Positions 1 to 10,907 of a stretch of DNA of 36,122 nucleotides are shown here, piece by piece (the stretch's first letter is position 1; each line of letters starts with the position of its first letter). Position numbers and translations under genes: made by a program. The notes beneath the pieces were generated by a model. The model was not told the origin of the DNA. It did not search any database and was given only the letters and a program-made list of their open reading frames with translations. The DNA comes from Pseudomonadota bacterium (GTDB lineage Bacteria; Pseudomonadota; Gammaproteobacteria; Xanthomonadales; Rhodanobacteraceae), in contig JAKAZT010000005.1 in NCBI GenBank assembly GCA_021815695.1, positions 4,183 through 40,304 of the forward strand. The letters run 5' to 3'.

Positions 1-2
1 CG

Positions 3-365
3 GCGATGCACACGATCATCATTGCCGACGCGCTGATGGGCCTCGACAACGTGCTCGCCATCGCCGGTGCCTCGCATGGCCGGTTTTCGCTGGTGGTACT
101 CGGCCTGCTGATCAGCGTGCCGCTGGTGGTCTACGGGTCGACCCTGATCCTGAAACTGATTGAGCGATTCCCGATCGTGGTCTATCTCGGCGCCGCCGCC
201 ATCGCCTGGACCGCCGGGCGCATGCTCAGCCATGACCTGCTGACCCGAATCTGGTTCGCGCAGCGTCCGTGGGCCGGCTATGCGCTGGAGGCCGCTCTGG
301 TGCTGGCCCTCTGCGGCGGCGGCTGGTGGCTGCAGCGCCGCGATGCGCGCGGTGTCGCCGGCTGA
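3..365 (+). CDS. TerC/YjbE-family integral membrane protein, C-terminal part (5' end outside window)
   Basis: The reading frame is open to the window edge, so the N-terminal part is missing; the ATG at position 6 is probably internal. The fragment (about 120 residues) has three or four hydrophobic stretches. It opens with an acidic intramembrane motif, ADALMGLDNVLAIAGA, which matches the second-half repeat of TerC-like proteins, where conserved Asp/Asn residues lie inside the membrane. The family is linked to tellurite resistance and metal ion (manganese, calcium) export. Location is the inner membrane. The short basic tail (QRRDARG) is the end of the protein. Family assignment is fairly firm. 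Substrate and the exact subfamily (TerC, YjbE or Alx) cannot be told from the fragment. Confidence 0.75.
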   Translation, partial: AMHTIIIADALMGLDNVLAIAGASHGRFSLVVLGLLISVPLVVYGSTLILKLIERFPIVVYLGAAAIAWTAGRMLSHDLLTRIWFAQRPWAGYALEAALVLALCGGGWWLQRRDARGVAG

Positions 366-411
366 GCGCGGTTGCGGCACGGTGGTGCATCCGACACGGC
401 AATCCTCTTGC

Positions 412-450
412 ACAACGATATTTTATCGTTTTAAGATAATTTATCGTTGT
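412..450 (+). promoter_or_regulatory. AT-rich repeat cluster (three TATCGTT half-sites), probable operator/promoter of the DUF2975-HTH operon
   Basis: In a GC-rich window this 39-base stretch is strikingly AT-rich. AACGATA (414-420) and TATCGTT (424-430) form a perfect 7-bp inverted repeat with a 3-base spacer. A third copy, TATCGTT, lies at 442-448. ACAACGATA (412-420) is also the exact complement of TATCGTTGT (442-450). The block ends 15 bases before the start codon of the DUF2975 gene. Repeats are seen directly; that the HTH protein encoded two genes on binds them is inference from the usual autoregulation of small membrane-protein/XRE pairs. Confidence 0.55.
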
Positions 451-465
451 TCCATGAGGTGTTTC

Positions 466-1035
466 ATGAACCTGTCCGGCTTCCGCCAGCGCCATCCGCG
501 CTGGGCACGCTTCCTGCTGCTCGACGGCAATGTCCCGCCGGAGTCACGGCGAGCCGCACGCTGGTTGATGTCACTGGCAAGCCTTGGGATCTTCTTCACG
601 GCGATCACGACCCTCGGCTCCGTAGCCATGCTGCTGGGGGGCATGCCGAACCCTCAGAGCGTCACCTTCAGGGGATTGCAGGCCCAACTGGCCCACGTTT
701 CCACCACGTGGATCGTGGCGGAAGTACTTGCTGTTTCAGCTGCGCAGGTACTCACGCTGTGGTCGTTACGCCAGCTCGCCAGCGCGTTGCACCACGGCCC
801 TCTGCTGAGCGTCTCTGTTGCGCAGCGATTTCGTACCCTGGGTAACTGGCTGGTGCTCAGCCTGTTGATCGGCTTTCTGTTCGACGTCGTCGATTCCATG
901 AAGGTGCCTGCAGCGCAATTCCATCCCGACGACGGTCTGTTCACTACGGTCATCCTGGCGCTGCTCTGCAGGGCGGTCAGTTCGATCGTGCTCGAAGGCG
1001 TGCGCGCCGCCGACGAAAACCGCGGATTCGTCTGA
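466..1035 (+). CDS. DUF2975 family membrane protein
   Basis: A 189-residue protein with four predicted membrane segments: about residues 33-57, 80-100, 125-148 and 160-178. Size, topology and the directly following small XRE regulator match the DUF2975 (YoaS-like) family. The start at 466 is chosen because GAGGT lies at 457-461, five bases upstream; an in-frame ATG at 454 has no ribosome-binding site. The stop overlaps the start of the regulator by one base (TGATG), so the two are translationally coupled. In other bacteria DUF2975 proteins are paired with YozG-type HTH proteins and may act as membrane partners of the regulator. No biochemical role is established. Expression is probably governed by the repeat cluster at 412-450. 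Confidence 0.75.
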   Translation: MNLSGFRQRHPRWARFLLLDGNVPPESRRAARWLMSLASLGIFFTAITTLGSVAMLLGGMPNPQSVTFRGLQAQLAHVSTTWIVAEVLAVSAAQVLTLWSLRQLASALHHGPLLSVSVAQRFRTLGNWLVLSLLIGFLFDVVDSMKVPAAQFHPDDGLFTTVILALLCRAVSSIVLEGVRAADENRGFV

Positions 1036-1262
1036 TGCCGATCCTCGTCAACCTCGACGTGATGCTGGCGCGGCGCAAGATGAAGTCGAAGGATCTCGCC
1101 GCGCGCATCGGCATCACCGAGGCCAACCTGTCGCTGCTCAAGCAGGGCCGTGTCAAGGGCGTGCGTTTCGAGACCCTGGCGGCGATCTGTGCCGCCTTGC
1201 AATGCCAGCCCGGCGAACTGCTGGAATACCGCGCGGACGGTGGCGATGTCACCGGCGGGTGA
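1035..1262 (+). CDS. Small Cro/C1-type HTH regulator (YozG-like)
   Basis: A 75-residue protein that is almost entirely one XRE helix-turn-helix domain (residues 5-66). The recognition-helix region reads SKDLAARIGITEANLSLLKQG, followed by the typical AICAALQCQPGELLEY end. It belongs to the compact HTH_26 group found directly downstream of DUF2975 membrane proteins. Its ATG overlaps the upstream stop codon by one base, so it is co-translated with that gene. Likely role: autorepressor of the pair, binding the TATCGTT repeats upstream (inference). No sensor domain is present, so any signal must come through the membrane partner or through protein level. Confidence 0.82.
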   Translation: MPILVNLDVMLARRKMKSKDLAARIGITEANLSLLKQGRVKGVRFETLAAICAALQCQPGELLEYRADGGDVTGG

Positions 1263-1315
1263 TCGCAGCGCTTGCCGTCGCGCCGGCCAGCGGCGATGAT
1301 CGAACGACCGTTTGA

Positions 1316-3349
<2,034 letters not shown>

Positions 3350-3359
3350 CTCGTGGTGC

Positions 3360-3384
3360 GCCGCGCGTCGCTCAATGGCGCGGC
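3360..3384. terminator. Hairpin between convergent fadH and prpC, possible terminator
   Basis: GCCGCGC (3360-3366) pairs perfectly with GCGCGGC (3378-3384) around an 11-base loop, 11 bases after the fadH stop. No T-run follows, so intrinsic termination is uncertain. The location between two convergent genes is the main support. Confidence 0.3.
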
Positions 3385-3418
3385 ACATGCGCGCGCCTCG
3401 CCACGCCGCGCGGAAGAC

Positions 3419-4573
3419 TCAGCGCTTCTCGATGGGCGTGAAGGCGCGATCGTCAGGCCCGATGTAGTTGGCGCTGGGGCGGATGATCTTGCCGTCCTCG
3501 CGCTGCTCGATCACGTGTGCGCTCCAGCCCGAGGTGCGCGCGATCACGAACAGCGGCGTGAACATCGCCGTCGGCACGCCCAGCATGTGATAGCTGCTGG
3601 CCGAATACCAGTCGAGATTGGGAAACATCTTCTTGGTCTGCATCATCACCTGCTCGATGCGCTCGGAGACCTCGAACAGGCGCGCATTGCCACCTTCGGC
3701 ACAGAGCTTGCGGCTGATTTCCTTGATGATCGGATTGCGCGGGTCGCCGATCGTGTACACCGGATGGCCAAAGCCGATCACGATATCCTTGCGCTCGACG
3801 CGCGCGCGGATGTCGGTCTCGGCCTCGTCGGCGCTGCGGTAGCGGGCGATGATCTCCATTGCCACCTCGTTGGCGCCGCCGTGCTTGGGACCGCGCAGCG
3901 CACCGATCGCGCCGGTGATCGCCGAGTAGAGGTCCGAGCCGGTACCGGCGATCACGCGCGCGGCGAAGGTGCTGGCGTTGAACTCGTGCTCGGCATACAG
4001 CACCAGCGACTTGTCCAGCGCCTGCGCGTGCAGGTCGCTGGGCTTGCGCCCGTGCAGCAGGTGCAGGAAATGCGCGGCAATCGAGTCGTCGTCGGTTTCG
4101 GTCTCGATGCGCTTGCCGTTATGGCTCCAGTGGTACCAGTACAGCAGCATCGATCCGAAACTGGCCATCAGGCGATCGGCGATGTCGCGCGCGCCGGTGG
4201 GGTTGTGATCGTCCTTCTCGGGCAGCACGGTCCCGAGAACCGAGGCGCCGGTGCGCATCACGTCCATCGGATGCGTGGAGGCCGGCAGCAGCTCCAGCGC
4301 GCCCTTGACCGGCGCGGGCAAGCCGCGCAGGCGCTTGAGCTTGAGCCGGTAGGCGTTGAGTTCAGACCAGGCGGGCAGGTATCCGTGCACCAGCAGATAC
4401 GCGACCTCCTCGAAACCGGCCCGGGTCGCCAGATCATCGATGTCGTAGCCGCGGTAGTGGAGATCGTTGCCGCTGCGACCGACGGTGCAGATCGCGGTAT
4501 TGCCGGCGGCAACACCGGACAGCGCGACCGATTTCTTGGCCTTGGGGAGCATTTGCTGCGCCATGTCACTCAT
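3419..4573 (-). CDS. prpC: 2-methylcitrate synthase
   Basis: Condenses propionyl-CoA with oxaloacetate to 2-methylcitrate, the first carbon-carbon step of propionate breakdown. The 384 residues compare with 389 in E. coli PrpC. Citrate-synthase landmarks are present: the [15 protein letters not shown]-terminal motif, GPKHGGANE and [13 protein letters not shown] with the two active-site histidines, and the Asp in [10 protein letters not shown]. The protein has the short N-terminus of the methylcitrate/type II class. Start 4573 is chosen because GAGGAG lies about ten bases upstream; the frame extends further upstream but that part overlaps prpB. It is 25 bases downstream of prpB on the same strand, so co-transcription is expected. 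Confidence 0.93.
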   Translation of the reverse strand: MSDMAQQMLPKAKKSVALSGVAAGNTAICTVGRSGNDLHYRGYDIDDLATRAGFEEVAYLLVHGYLPAWSELNAYRLKLKRLRGLPAPVKGALELLPASTHPMDVMRTGASVLGTVLPEKDDHNPTGARDIADRLMASFGSMLLYWYHWSHNGKRIETETDDDSIAAHFLHLLHGRKPSDLHAQALDKSLVLYAEHEFNASTFAARVIAGTGSDLYSAITGAIGALRGPKHGGANEVAMEIIARYRSADEAETDIRARVERKDIVIGFGHPVYTIGDPRNPIIKEISRKLCAEGGNARLFEVSERIEQVMMQTKKMFPNLDWYSASSYHMLGVPTAMFTPLFVIARTSGWSAHVIEQREDGKIIRPSANYIGPDDRAFTPIEKR

Positions 4574-4598
4574 CGAAACTGGCCTCCTCGGTTCCCTT

Positions 4599-5492
4599 TC
4601 ACGGTTTTTTTTCGACGTTGCCGAACAGCGCATCCAGCTTGCGCTCATAGTCCCAGTAGCCCAGCGTGTCGTACAGTTCGCTGCGCGTCTGCATGGTCTC
4701 GATCACGGCGCGCTGATGGCCGTCGCGGCGGATGGCGCCGTACACATCGAGCGCCGTCCTGGCCATGGCGCGAAACGCTGACAGCGGATACAGCACCATG
4801 TCGACACCGACCGCCGCCAGTTCCTGCGTGCTCCACAGCGGGGTCCTGCCGAACTCGGTGATGTTGGCCAGCACCGGGACGCCTACGGCGTCCTTGAACG
4901 CGCGGTACATCGACAGCTCGGTGACGGCCTCGGCGAAGATCATGTCGGCGCCGGCCTCGACGCACAGGCGCGCGCGCGTGATCGCCGCGTCCAGACCTTC
5001 AACGGCGATCGCGTCGGTGCGTGCCATGATCACGAAAGCATCATCGCTGCGCGCGTCGACCGCCGCCTTGACGCGGTCGGCCATGTCTTCCTTCGGCACC
5101 AGCTCCTTGCCGGGACGATGGCCGCAGCGCTTGGCCTGTACCTGATCCTCGATATGCACCGCACCGGCACCGACGCGGATCATGGTCCTGATCGCGCGCG
5201 CGATGTTGAATGCTCCGCCCCAGCCGGTGTCGATGTCGACCAGCACCGGCAGGTCGGTCACGCCGGTCAGGCGCTCGACGTCGATGGCGACATCCTCGAG
5301 CGTGGTGATGCCGAGGTCGGGAATGCCACGGCTGCAGGCGGCGACGCCGCCACCGGACACGTACAGGGCCCTGAAGCCGCTGGCAGCGGCGAGCCGACCG
5401 GCGTAGGCATTGACCGCGCCGACGATCTGCAGCGGTTTTTCGGCGGCGACGGCGGCGCGAAAACGCGCCCCCGGAGTAAGGGTCAGGCTCAT
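4599..5492 (-). CDS. prpB: 2-methylisocitrate lyase
   Basis: Cleaves 2-methylisocitrate to pyruvate and succinate, the last step of the methylcitrate cycle. The 297 residues are close to the 296 of E. coli PrpB. The isocitrate-lyase-superfamily signature KRCGH is at residues 121-125, with the catalytic Cys at 123, the E. coli position. Metal-binding acidic residues sit in VDIDTGWGG and HIEDQ. The start at 5492 has a GGAGG site a few bases upstream; the open frame continues upstream without family similarity. Gene order on the minus strand is prpE-prpB-prpC. The dehydratase/isomerase genes normally between these steps (prpD, or acnD plus prpF) are absent from this window. Confidence 0.94.
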   Translation of the reverse strand: MSLTLTPGARFRAAVAAEKPLQIVGAVNAYAGRLAAASGFRALYVSGGGVAACSRGIPDLGITTLEDVAIDVERLTGVTDLPVLVDIDTGWGGAFNIARAIRTMIRVGAGAVHIEDQVQAKRCGHRPGKELVPKEDMADRVKAAVDARSDDAFVIMARTDAIAVEGLDAAITRARLCVEAGADMIFAEAVTELSMYRAFKDAVGVPVLANITEFGRTPLWSTQELAAVGVDMVLYPLSAFRAMARTALDVYGAIRRDGHQRAVIETMQTRSELYDTLGYWDYERKLDALFGNVEKKP

Positions 5493-5574
5493 GCAGCCTC
5501 CACGGCAAACCGCGATTTTAGCTGATCTGGCTCGCGCCCTGCCCCGGCGCCCGCGTCCGTTTGCGCGCCGCGGC

Positions 5575-7476
5575 TTACGCGTGCCACTCCGGTCCGCGCA
5601 CCAGGGCGCGCTTGATCTCCTCCAGCGCGCCGGGATCGTCAAGGGTGGACAGATCGCCGGGATCCGTCTGCTGCGTCAGCGCCAGCAGCGAACGCCGCAC
5701 CAGCTTGCCCGAGCGCGTCTTCGGCAACGCGTTGACCACGTACACCCGCGCCGGCCGGGCGACGCCGCCCAGCATCGACGTGACGCGCTCGACCATGCCG
5801 GCGGCGGCGGCTTCGCGCGCGACGGCATCCGCCGCCGCGTTGCGCAGCGTCGCGAACACTACCGGCACCTGGCCCTTGATCTCGTCGGCGGCACCGATTA
5901 CCGCGACCTCGGCCACCGCCGGATGCGTGGACACCGCTTCCTCGATCTCGCGCGTGCCGAGCCGGTGCCCGGCCACGTTGATCACATCGTCGGTGCGCCC
6001 GAGGATGAAAAAATAGCCGTCACGATCGCGGATGGCCCAGTCCAGCGAGCTGTACAGCAGCTCCTTGAAGTGGCTGAAATAGCTTTTGAGAAAACGCGCG
6101 TCGTCGCCCCAGATCGTGGTCAGGCAGCCCGGCGGCAGCGGCGGCTGGATCACCAGCACGCCCTTCTCGTCGGGACCGGCCTCGTCGCCGGTGATCTCGT
6201 TGATCACCCGCAGCCGGTAACCGAAATTGGGCAGGCCGGGCGAGCCGAACCTGACCGGCTTGAGGTCCAGCCCCGGCTGCAGACACAGCACCGGCCAGCC
6301 GGTCTCGGTCTGCCAGTAGTTGTCGATCACCGGCTTTCCGAGACCCTCGCTGATCCACGTCGCGGTGGGCTCGTCCAGTGGTTCGCCGGCCAGGAACAGC
6401 CACTTGAGCTGCGACAGATCGTGCCTTTTCAGCCAGGCCGGGTCCTGTTTTTTCAGCACCCGGATCGCGGTCGGCGAGGAGAACATCGTGCGCACGCCGT
6501 ACTCGGCGCAGAGCTGCCACCAGATCCCGGGATCGGGATGCGTCGGCAAGCCCTCGTACAGCAGGCTGGTGGCACCGACGATCAGCGGGCCGTAGACGTT
6601 GTAGCTGTGGCCCACCGCCCAGCCGACGTCGGAGGTCGAGAACATCACCTGCCCCGGACCGACGTCGAACACCGTGCGCATCGACAGCGCCAGCGCCACC
6701 GCGTAGCCGCCGACGTCACGCTGCACACCCTTGGGTTTGCCGGTGGTCCCCGAGGTGTAGAGCAGATAGCTCGGCGCGTTCGACTCCAGCCACGCCACCG
6801 GCACCTCGGCGTCGCGATGCTTCTCGCGCAGCGGCGCGTAGTCGATGTCGCGGCCGGTGATCATCGCCGGATCGGGGTCGAGGCCGCGGCGCACCAGCAG
6901 CACCTTCGGCGGCGGCGTGCGCGCCTGCGCGCAGGCCTCGTCCACCAGTGGCTTGTAGCGGATCACCTTGCCGGCACGCATGCCGGCATCGGCGGCGATC
7001 AGCAGCCTGGGCTGCGCGTCATCGATGCGCAGCGCGAGGTTGTGCGCGGCAAAGCCGCCGAACACCACCGAGTGGATCGCGCCGATGCGCGCGCAGGCCA
7101 GCATGGCGAACACCGCCTCGGCCATGTTCGGCATGTAGATCACCACGCGGTCGCCGCGACCGACGCCCAGCTCCAGCAGCGCTGCCGCAAAGGCATTCAC
7201 CTCGCGGTGCAGCTCGCGATAGGTGACGCTGCGGGTGACGCCGGTCTCGGTCGAGATCGCCACCAGCGCCGGCTGGTCCGGGCGCGCGGCCAGGTGGCGA
7301 TCGACGGCGTTGTAGCAGAGGTTGGTTTCGCCACCGGCGAACCAGGCGCGAAACGGCGGTTCGGCATCGTCGAGAATGCGCGCGGGCGGCCGGTGCCAGT
7401 GGATCGCGCGCGCCTCCTCGGCCCAGAACGCCTCGGGCTGCTCGATCGAACGGCGATACAGGTCCTCGTAGCGCAT
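5575..7476 (-). CDS. prpE: Propionyl-CoA synthetase (acyl-CoA synthetase, AMP-forming)
   Basis: Activates propionate with ATP and CoA, feeding PrpC. The 633-residue length fits PrpE (628 in E. coli). The ANL-superfamily P-loop motif [11 protein letters not shown] is at about 240-250, DNYWQTETG is the A5-type motif, and the C-terminal LPKTRSGK motif places the catalytic, acetylation-regulated lysine near 591. An N-terminal ACAS domain begins with [20 protein letters not shown]. The start at 7476 has GGAG about nine bases upstream. An acetyl-CoA synthetase is the main alternative, but the short N-terminus and prpB/prpC neighbours favour propionate. It is the promoter-proximal gene, 82 bases upstream of prpB, and two palindromes lie upstream at 7518-7548. 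Confidence 0.9.
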   Translation of the reverse strand: MRYEDLYRRSIEQPEAFWAEEARAIHWHRPPARILDDAEPPFRAWFAGGETNLCYNAVDRHLAARPDQPALVAISTETGVTRSVTYRELHREVNAFAAALLELGVGRGDRVVIYMPNMAEAVFAMLACARIGAIHSVVFGGFAAHNLALRIDDAQPRLLIAADAGMRAGKVIRYKPLVDEACAQARTPPPKVLLVRRGLDPDPAMITGRDIDYAPLREKHRDAEVPVAWLESNAPSYLLYTSGTTGKPKGVQRDVGGYAVALALSMRTVFDVGPGQVMFSTSDVGWAVGHSYNVYGPLIVGATSLLYEGLPTHPDPGIWWQLCAEYGVRTMFSSPTAIRVLKKQDPAWLKRHDLSQLKWLFLAGEPLDEPTATWISEGLGKPVIDNYWQTETGWPVLCLQPGLDLKPVRFGSPGLPNFGYRLRVINEITGDEAGPDEKGVLVIQPPLPPGCLTTIWGDDARFLKSYFSHFKELLYSSLDWAIRDRDGYFFILGRTDDVINVAGHRLGTREIEEAVSTHPAVAEVAVIGAADEIKGQVPVVFATLRNAAADAVAREAAAAGMVERVTSMLGGVARPARVYVVNALPKTRSGKLVRRSLLALTQQTDPGDLSTLDDPGALEEIKRALVRGPEWHA

Positions 7477-7517
7477 CGCGGCCGCTCCGCCATCAGCTGC
7501 TGACCAGCCTAGTGCAG

Positions 7518-7548
7518 GTGCGCTGCGCACGCGGTGCGACCATGGTCG
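7518..7548 (-). promoter_or_regulatory. Palindrome pair upstream of prpE, candidate operator
   Basis: GTGCGC-T-GCGCAC (7518-7530) is a perfect 13-base inverted repeat. CGACCATGGTCG (7537-7548) is a perfect 12-base palindrome seven bases away. Both lie 42-72 bases upstream of the prpE start codon, where a regulator of the prp operon could bind. High GC makes chance palindromes more likely, so the functional call is tentative. Confidence 0.3.
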
Positions 7549-7643
7549 AAGCGGCACATCGTCGCGAATGTCCGGCAAGCGCGGCCTGAGCCGCGCGAAC
7601 GCCCGCATGACAAGGACGGCCGAAACCGCAGGTGCCCACAAGA

Positions 7644-7667
7644 CAAGGGCGGCCGAGGCCGCCCTTG
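7644..7667 (-). terminator. Rho-independent-type terminator downstream of mdh
   Basis: CAAGGGCGGCC (7644-7654) and GGCCGCCCTTG (7657-7667) are perfectly complementary over 11 bp, with the innermost bases forming the loop. On the minus strand the hairpin begins 26 bases after the mdh stop and is followed by a modest T-rich stretch (TCTTGT). Confidence 0.65.
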
Positions 7668-7692
7668 GTACCCGCCCATGCAAACAGCGGAT

Positions 7693-8679
7693 TCAGCGCG
7701 CGGCGAACAGATGCTCGACGCCGGCGCGCTCCTCGCGCAGTTCCCTGTCGGTCGCGTCCATGCGCGCTCGCGAGAAGTCATTGATCGCGAGGCCCTGCAC
7801 GATCGCGTACTGACCGTTCCTGCAGGTGACGGGATAGCCGTAGATCACGCCGGGCGCGATGCCGTAGCTGCCGTCGGAAGGAATGCCCATCGACACCCAG
7901 TCGCCGTCCGTGGTACCCAGCGCCCAGCTGCGCATGTGGTCGATCGCCGCCGTTGCCGCCGAGGCGGCCGACGACGCGCCGCGCGCCTTGATGATGGCCG
8001 CGCCGCGCTGCTGCACGGTCGGAATGAAGTCCTTCTCGTACCAGACCGGATCAACCAGCGACAGCGCCGGCTGGCCCTTGACCGTGGCGTGGTGGATGTC
8101 GGGGTACTGGGTCGAGCTGTGATTGCCCCAGATGATGGCACGCTTGACGTCGGTGCTGTGCGCACCGGTCTTCCCGGCCAGCTGCGACAGCGCGCGGTTG
8201 TGGTCGAGGCGCACCATCGCGGTGAAGCACTTCGGATCGAGATCCGGCGCGTTGGACTGCGCGATCAGGGCATTGGTGTTGGCCGGATTGCCGACCACCA
8301 GCACCTTGACGTCGCGCCGCGCGTGCGCATTCAGCGCACGGCCCTGCGGCGCGAAGATCGCGCCGTTGGCCTCGAGCAGATCCTTGCGCTCCATGCCCGG
8401 TCCGCGCGGACGCGCGCCGACCAGCAGTGCGTAGCCGACATCCTTGAAGGCCACGTTGACGTCGTCGGTGGCGACGATGCCGCGCAGCAGCGGGAATGCG
8501 CAGTCGTCGAGTTCCATCGCCACGCCGTTCAGAGCCGGCAATGCCGGCGTGATCTCGAGCAGGTGCAGGATCACCGGCTGGTCGGGACCGAGCATCTCGC
8601 CGGAGGCGATGCGAAACAGCAGGGCATAGCCGATCTGGCCGGCTGCGCCGGTGACGGCAACGCGGATGGGAGATTTCAT
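7693..8679 (-). CDS. mdh: Malate dehydrogenase
   Basis: Catalyses NAD-dependent interconversion of malate and oxaloacetate in the TCA cycle; oxaloacetate is also the PrpC co-substrate. The 328 residues match the cytosolic-type malate dehydrogenases of beta- and gammaproteobacteria such as Xanthomonas. The Rossmann motif [19 protein letters not shown] opens the protein. Substrate-binding arginines are in [15 protein letters not shown] and the catalytic His is in [13 protein letters not shown]. The start at 8679 has GGAG eight bases upstream. A 6-bp hairpin in the putative leader (8736-8741 with 8749-8754, 7-base loop) lies about 57 bases ahead of the start. The gene appears monocistronic with a clear terminator. 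Confidence 0.95.
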   Translation of the reverse strand: MKSPIRVAVTGAAGQIGYALLFRIASGEMLGPDQPVILHLLEITPALPALNGVAMELDDCAFPLLRGIVATDDVNVAFKDVGYALLVGARPRGPGMERKDLLEANGAIFAPQGRALNAHARRDVKVLVVGNPANTNALIAQSNAPDLDPKCFTAMVRLDHNRALSQLAGKTGAHSTDVKRAIIWGNHSSTQYPDIHHATVKGQPALSLVDPVWYEKDFIPTVQQRGAAIIKARGASSAASAATAAIDHMRSWALGTTDGDWVSMGIPSDGSYGIAPGVIYGYPVTCRNGQYAIVQGLAINDFSRARMDATDRELREERAGVEHLFAAR

Positions 8680-8962
8680 CGTGGGGACTCCATGGGGTGA
8701 GGCGGGGAGAGATTCGGGACCCGGATTCAGGCGCCCGTGGCTCAGTGCGCCACGTGCGCTGGGCAAACTTGCCGATCCTTAATCCGCTCGGCGGGTCGAA
8801 CTCGTGCGGGAACGACACTCGGGACGCGATCCGGTGCGGGCATCTGCAGTCTTCGCGCGAATCGCGGATCGGCGTTGCGTGGCGTCTGGATTGATGTCGA
8901 AGTCGCTCGTCATCAGTTCGTGATCTCTGCCTTTCCGGGTCCCGGGATATCGGGTTCCGTCC
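8680..8962. other. Intergenic region between the aminotransferase and mdh
   Basis: No convincing gene. It should hold the mdh promoter on the minus strand. A TAAGGAT-like minus-10 candidate is visible near 8775-8781 but no matching minus-35 was found. The leader hairpin at 8736-8754 and GC-rich partial palindromes around 8936-8955, just beyond the aminotransferase stop, are the only structures noticed. Confidence 0.4.
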
Positions 8963-10162
8963 TCACTGCAACTCGGCAAAAAACTCGGTAATCCGCTTCA
9001 GCCCCGCATCAAGCTGCGGCAACGGGCAGGTGTAGGAGATGCGCAGTGCGCGCGGTTCGCCGAACGCCGAACCGGGCACGCAGGCCACGCCCTTCGACTC
9101 CAGCAAGGCCGCGCAAAAATCGACGTCATTGCCGATGCGCGTGCCGCCGTGCCGCTTGCCGAACGCGGATGAGATGTCGGGGAACGCATAGAACGCACCC
9201 TGCGGTCGCGGGCAGGATACGCCCGGGATCGCCGTCAGGGCCGCCACCACGCGATCGCGGCGCTGCGCGAAATCGGCGCACTGGCGCTCGGTCACATCCT
9301 GCGGACCGCTGAACGCGGCGACCGCCGCGGCGGTGGTGATCTCGGGGATGTTGGTGATGTGGTTGGAGTTGAGCGTGACCACGGCCTTGGCCACCGCGGC
9401 CGGCCCGGCCATGAAGCCGACGCGCCAGCCGGGCATGCCGTAGGTCTTCGACAGCGAGTCGATGAAGATCGTGCGCTCACGCAACTCCGGCCGCGAATGC
9501 ACGAAGTTGTGGTAGCCCAGGCCGTCGAACACCATGCGGTGATAGATGTCGTCGGTGATGATCCAGGTGTCCGGCTTGCGCGCCAGCACCGAGGCCAGCG
9601 CGGCGATTTCCTCGCGCGTGTAGACCATCCCGGTCGGATTGGACGGATTGTTGAACAGGAACACCCGGGTCGCCGGCGTGATCGCGGCGTCGAGCTGGTC
9701 CGGCGTCAGCTTGTAGTGCTGCGACGGCGGGCACGGCAGCAGCCTGACCCTGGCGCCGACGATGTCCGCGATGTCGAGATAGCTGGTCCAGTACGGCGTG
9801 GGGAAGGCGATCTCGTCGCCTTCGTCCAGCAGCGCCTCGGCCAGGTTGTAGATCACCTGCTTGGCGCCGACGCCGACCGCGATGTTCTCGCGCTGGTAGC
9901 CGGGCAGGCCGGCGCGCGCCAGGTGCGCGATGAAGGCGTCGAGCAGATCGTCGCGGCCGCGATTGGAGCCGTACTGGCCGGTGTCGGCATCCAGCGCCTT
10001 GCGCGCGGCCTCGTAGACGTGCGGCCCGGGCAGGAAATTGGGCACGCCGATCGAGAAGTTGACGATGTCGCGGCCTTCGGCCTTGAGTTTCCTGGCCTTG
10101 TCCGCGATCACCATGATCGCGCTGGGCTTGGCGCGGCTCATGCGCTGGGCGAGCTTGAGCAT
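8963..10162 (-). CDS. PLP-dependent class I aminotransferase (aspartate aminotransferase-like)
   Basis: A 399-residue fold-type I aminotransferase of the class Ib (aspartate/aromatic) group. Landmarks are the N-terminal MSRAKPSAIMVIADKARKL, the substrate/PLP motif FNNPSNPTGMVYTREE, the PLP-contact Asp and Tyr in ITDDIYHRMVF, the PLP-lysine motif SLSKTYGMPGWRVGF, and a C-terminal Arg in ALRISYTCP. It probably transfers amino groups between aspartate or an aromatic amino acid and 2-oxoglutarate. Exact specificity cannot be fixed from sequence. The start at 10162 has GAGGG six bases upstream; longer frames upstream lack family similarity. It is cytoplasmic and appears to be a single-gene unit. 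Confidence 0.85.
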   Translation of the reverse strand: MLKLAQRMSRAKPSAIMVIADKARKLKAEGRDIVNFSIGVPNFLPGPHVYEAARKALDADTGQYGSNRGRDDLLDAFIAHLARAGLPGYQRENIAVGVGAKQVIYNLAEALLDEGDEIAFPTPYWTSYLDIADIVGARVRLLPCPPSQHYKLTPDQLDAAITPATRVFLFNNPSNPTGMVYTREEIAALASVLARKPDTWIITDDIYHRMVFDGLGYHNFVHSRPELRERTIFIDSLSKTYGMPGWRVGFMAGPAAVAKAVVTLNSNHITNIPEITTAAAVAAFSGPQDVTERQCADFAQRRDRVVAALTAIPGVSCPRPQGAFYAFPDISSAFGKRHGGTRIGNDVDFCAALLESKGVACVPGSAFGEPRALRISYTCPLPQLDAGLKRITEFFAELQ

Positions 10163-10342
10163 CGGGAACCCTCGCACGATGGAAAAGGCGAATGTTATCA
10201 CGCAGCTTGCGCGCATCCGTGGCGTCAGATCGCGATGCGACACCCGCTGCGACCGTTCGCGGCAGGCTGCGCGCCGACGGCTGGATCCGAGGCACGCATT
10301 GCCGGCGCGCCGCGCATCGCGCACCGGATGGCACAGCCGAGA

Positions 10343-10852
<510 letters not shown>

Positions 10853-10907
10853 GCGGGCGTTCCGTGGCGAATGGAAACGCGCACGGTAGCCGCAAGTCGC
10901 GCCGCTG

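Noticed and set aside
1303-1312. AACG-AC-CGTT inverted repeat just upstream of fadH
   Set aside because: Only four-base arms; too short to claim as an operator in this base composition.
5410-7503. A roughly 700-codon plus-strand frame opposite prpE
   Set aside because: Composition mirrors the prpE coding strand, it has no ribosome-binding site or motifs, and prpE is unambiguous.
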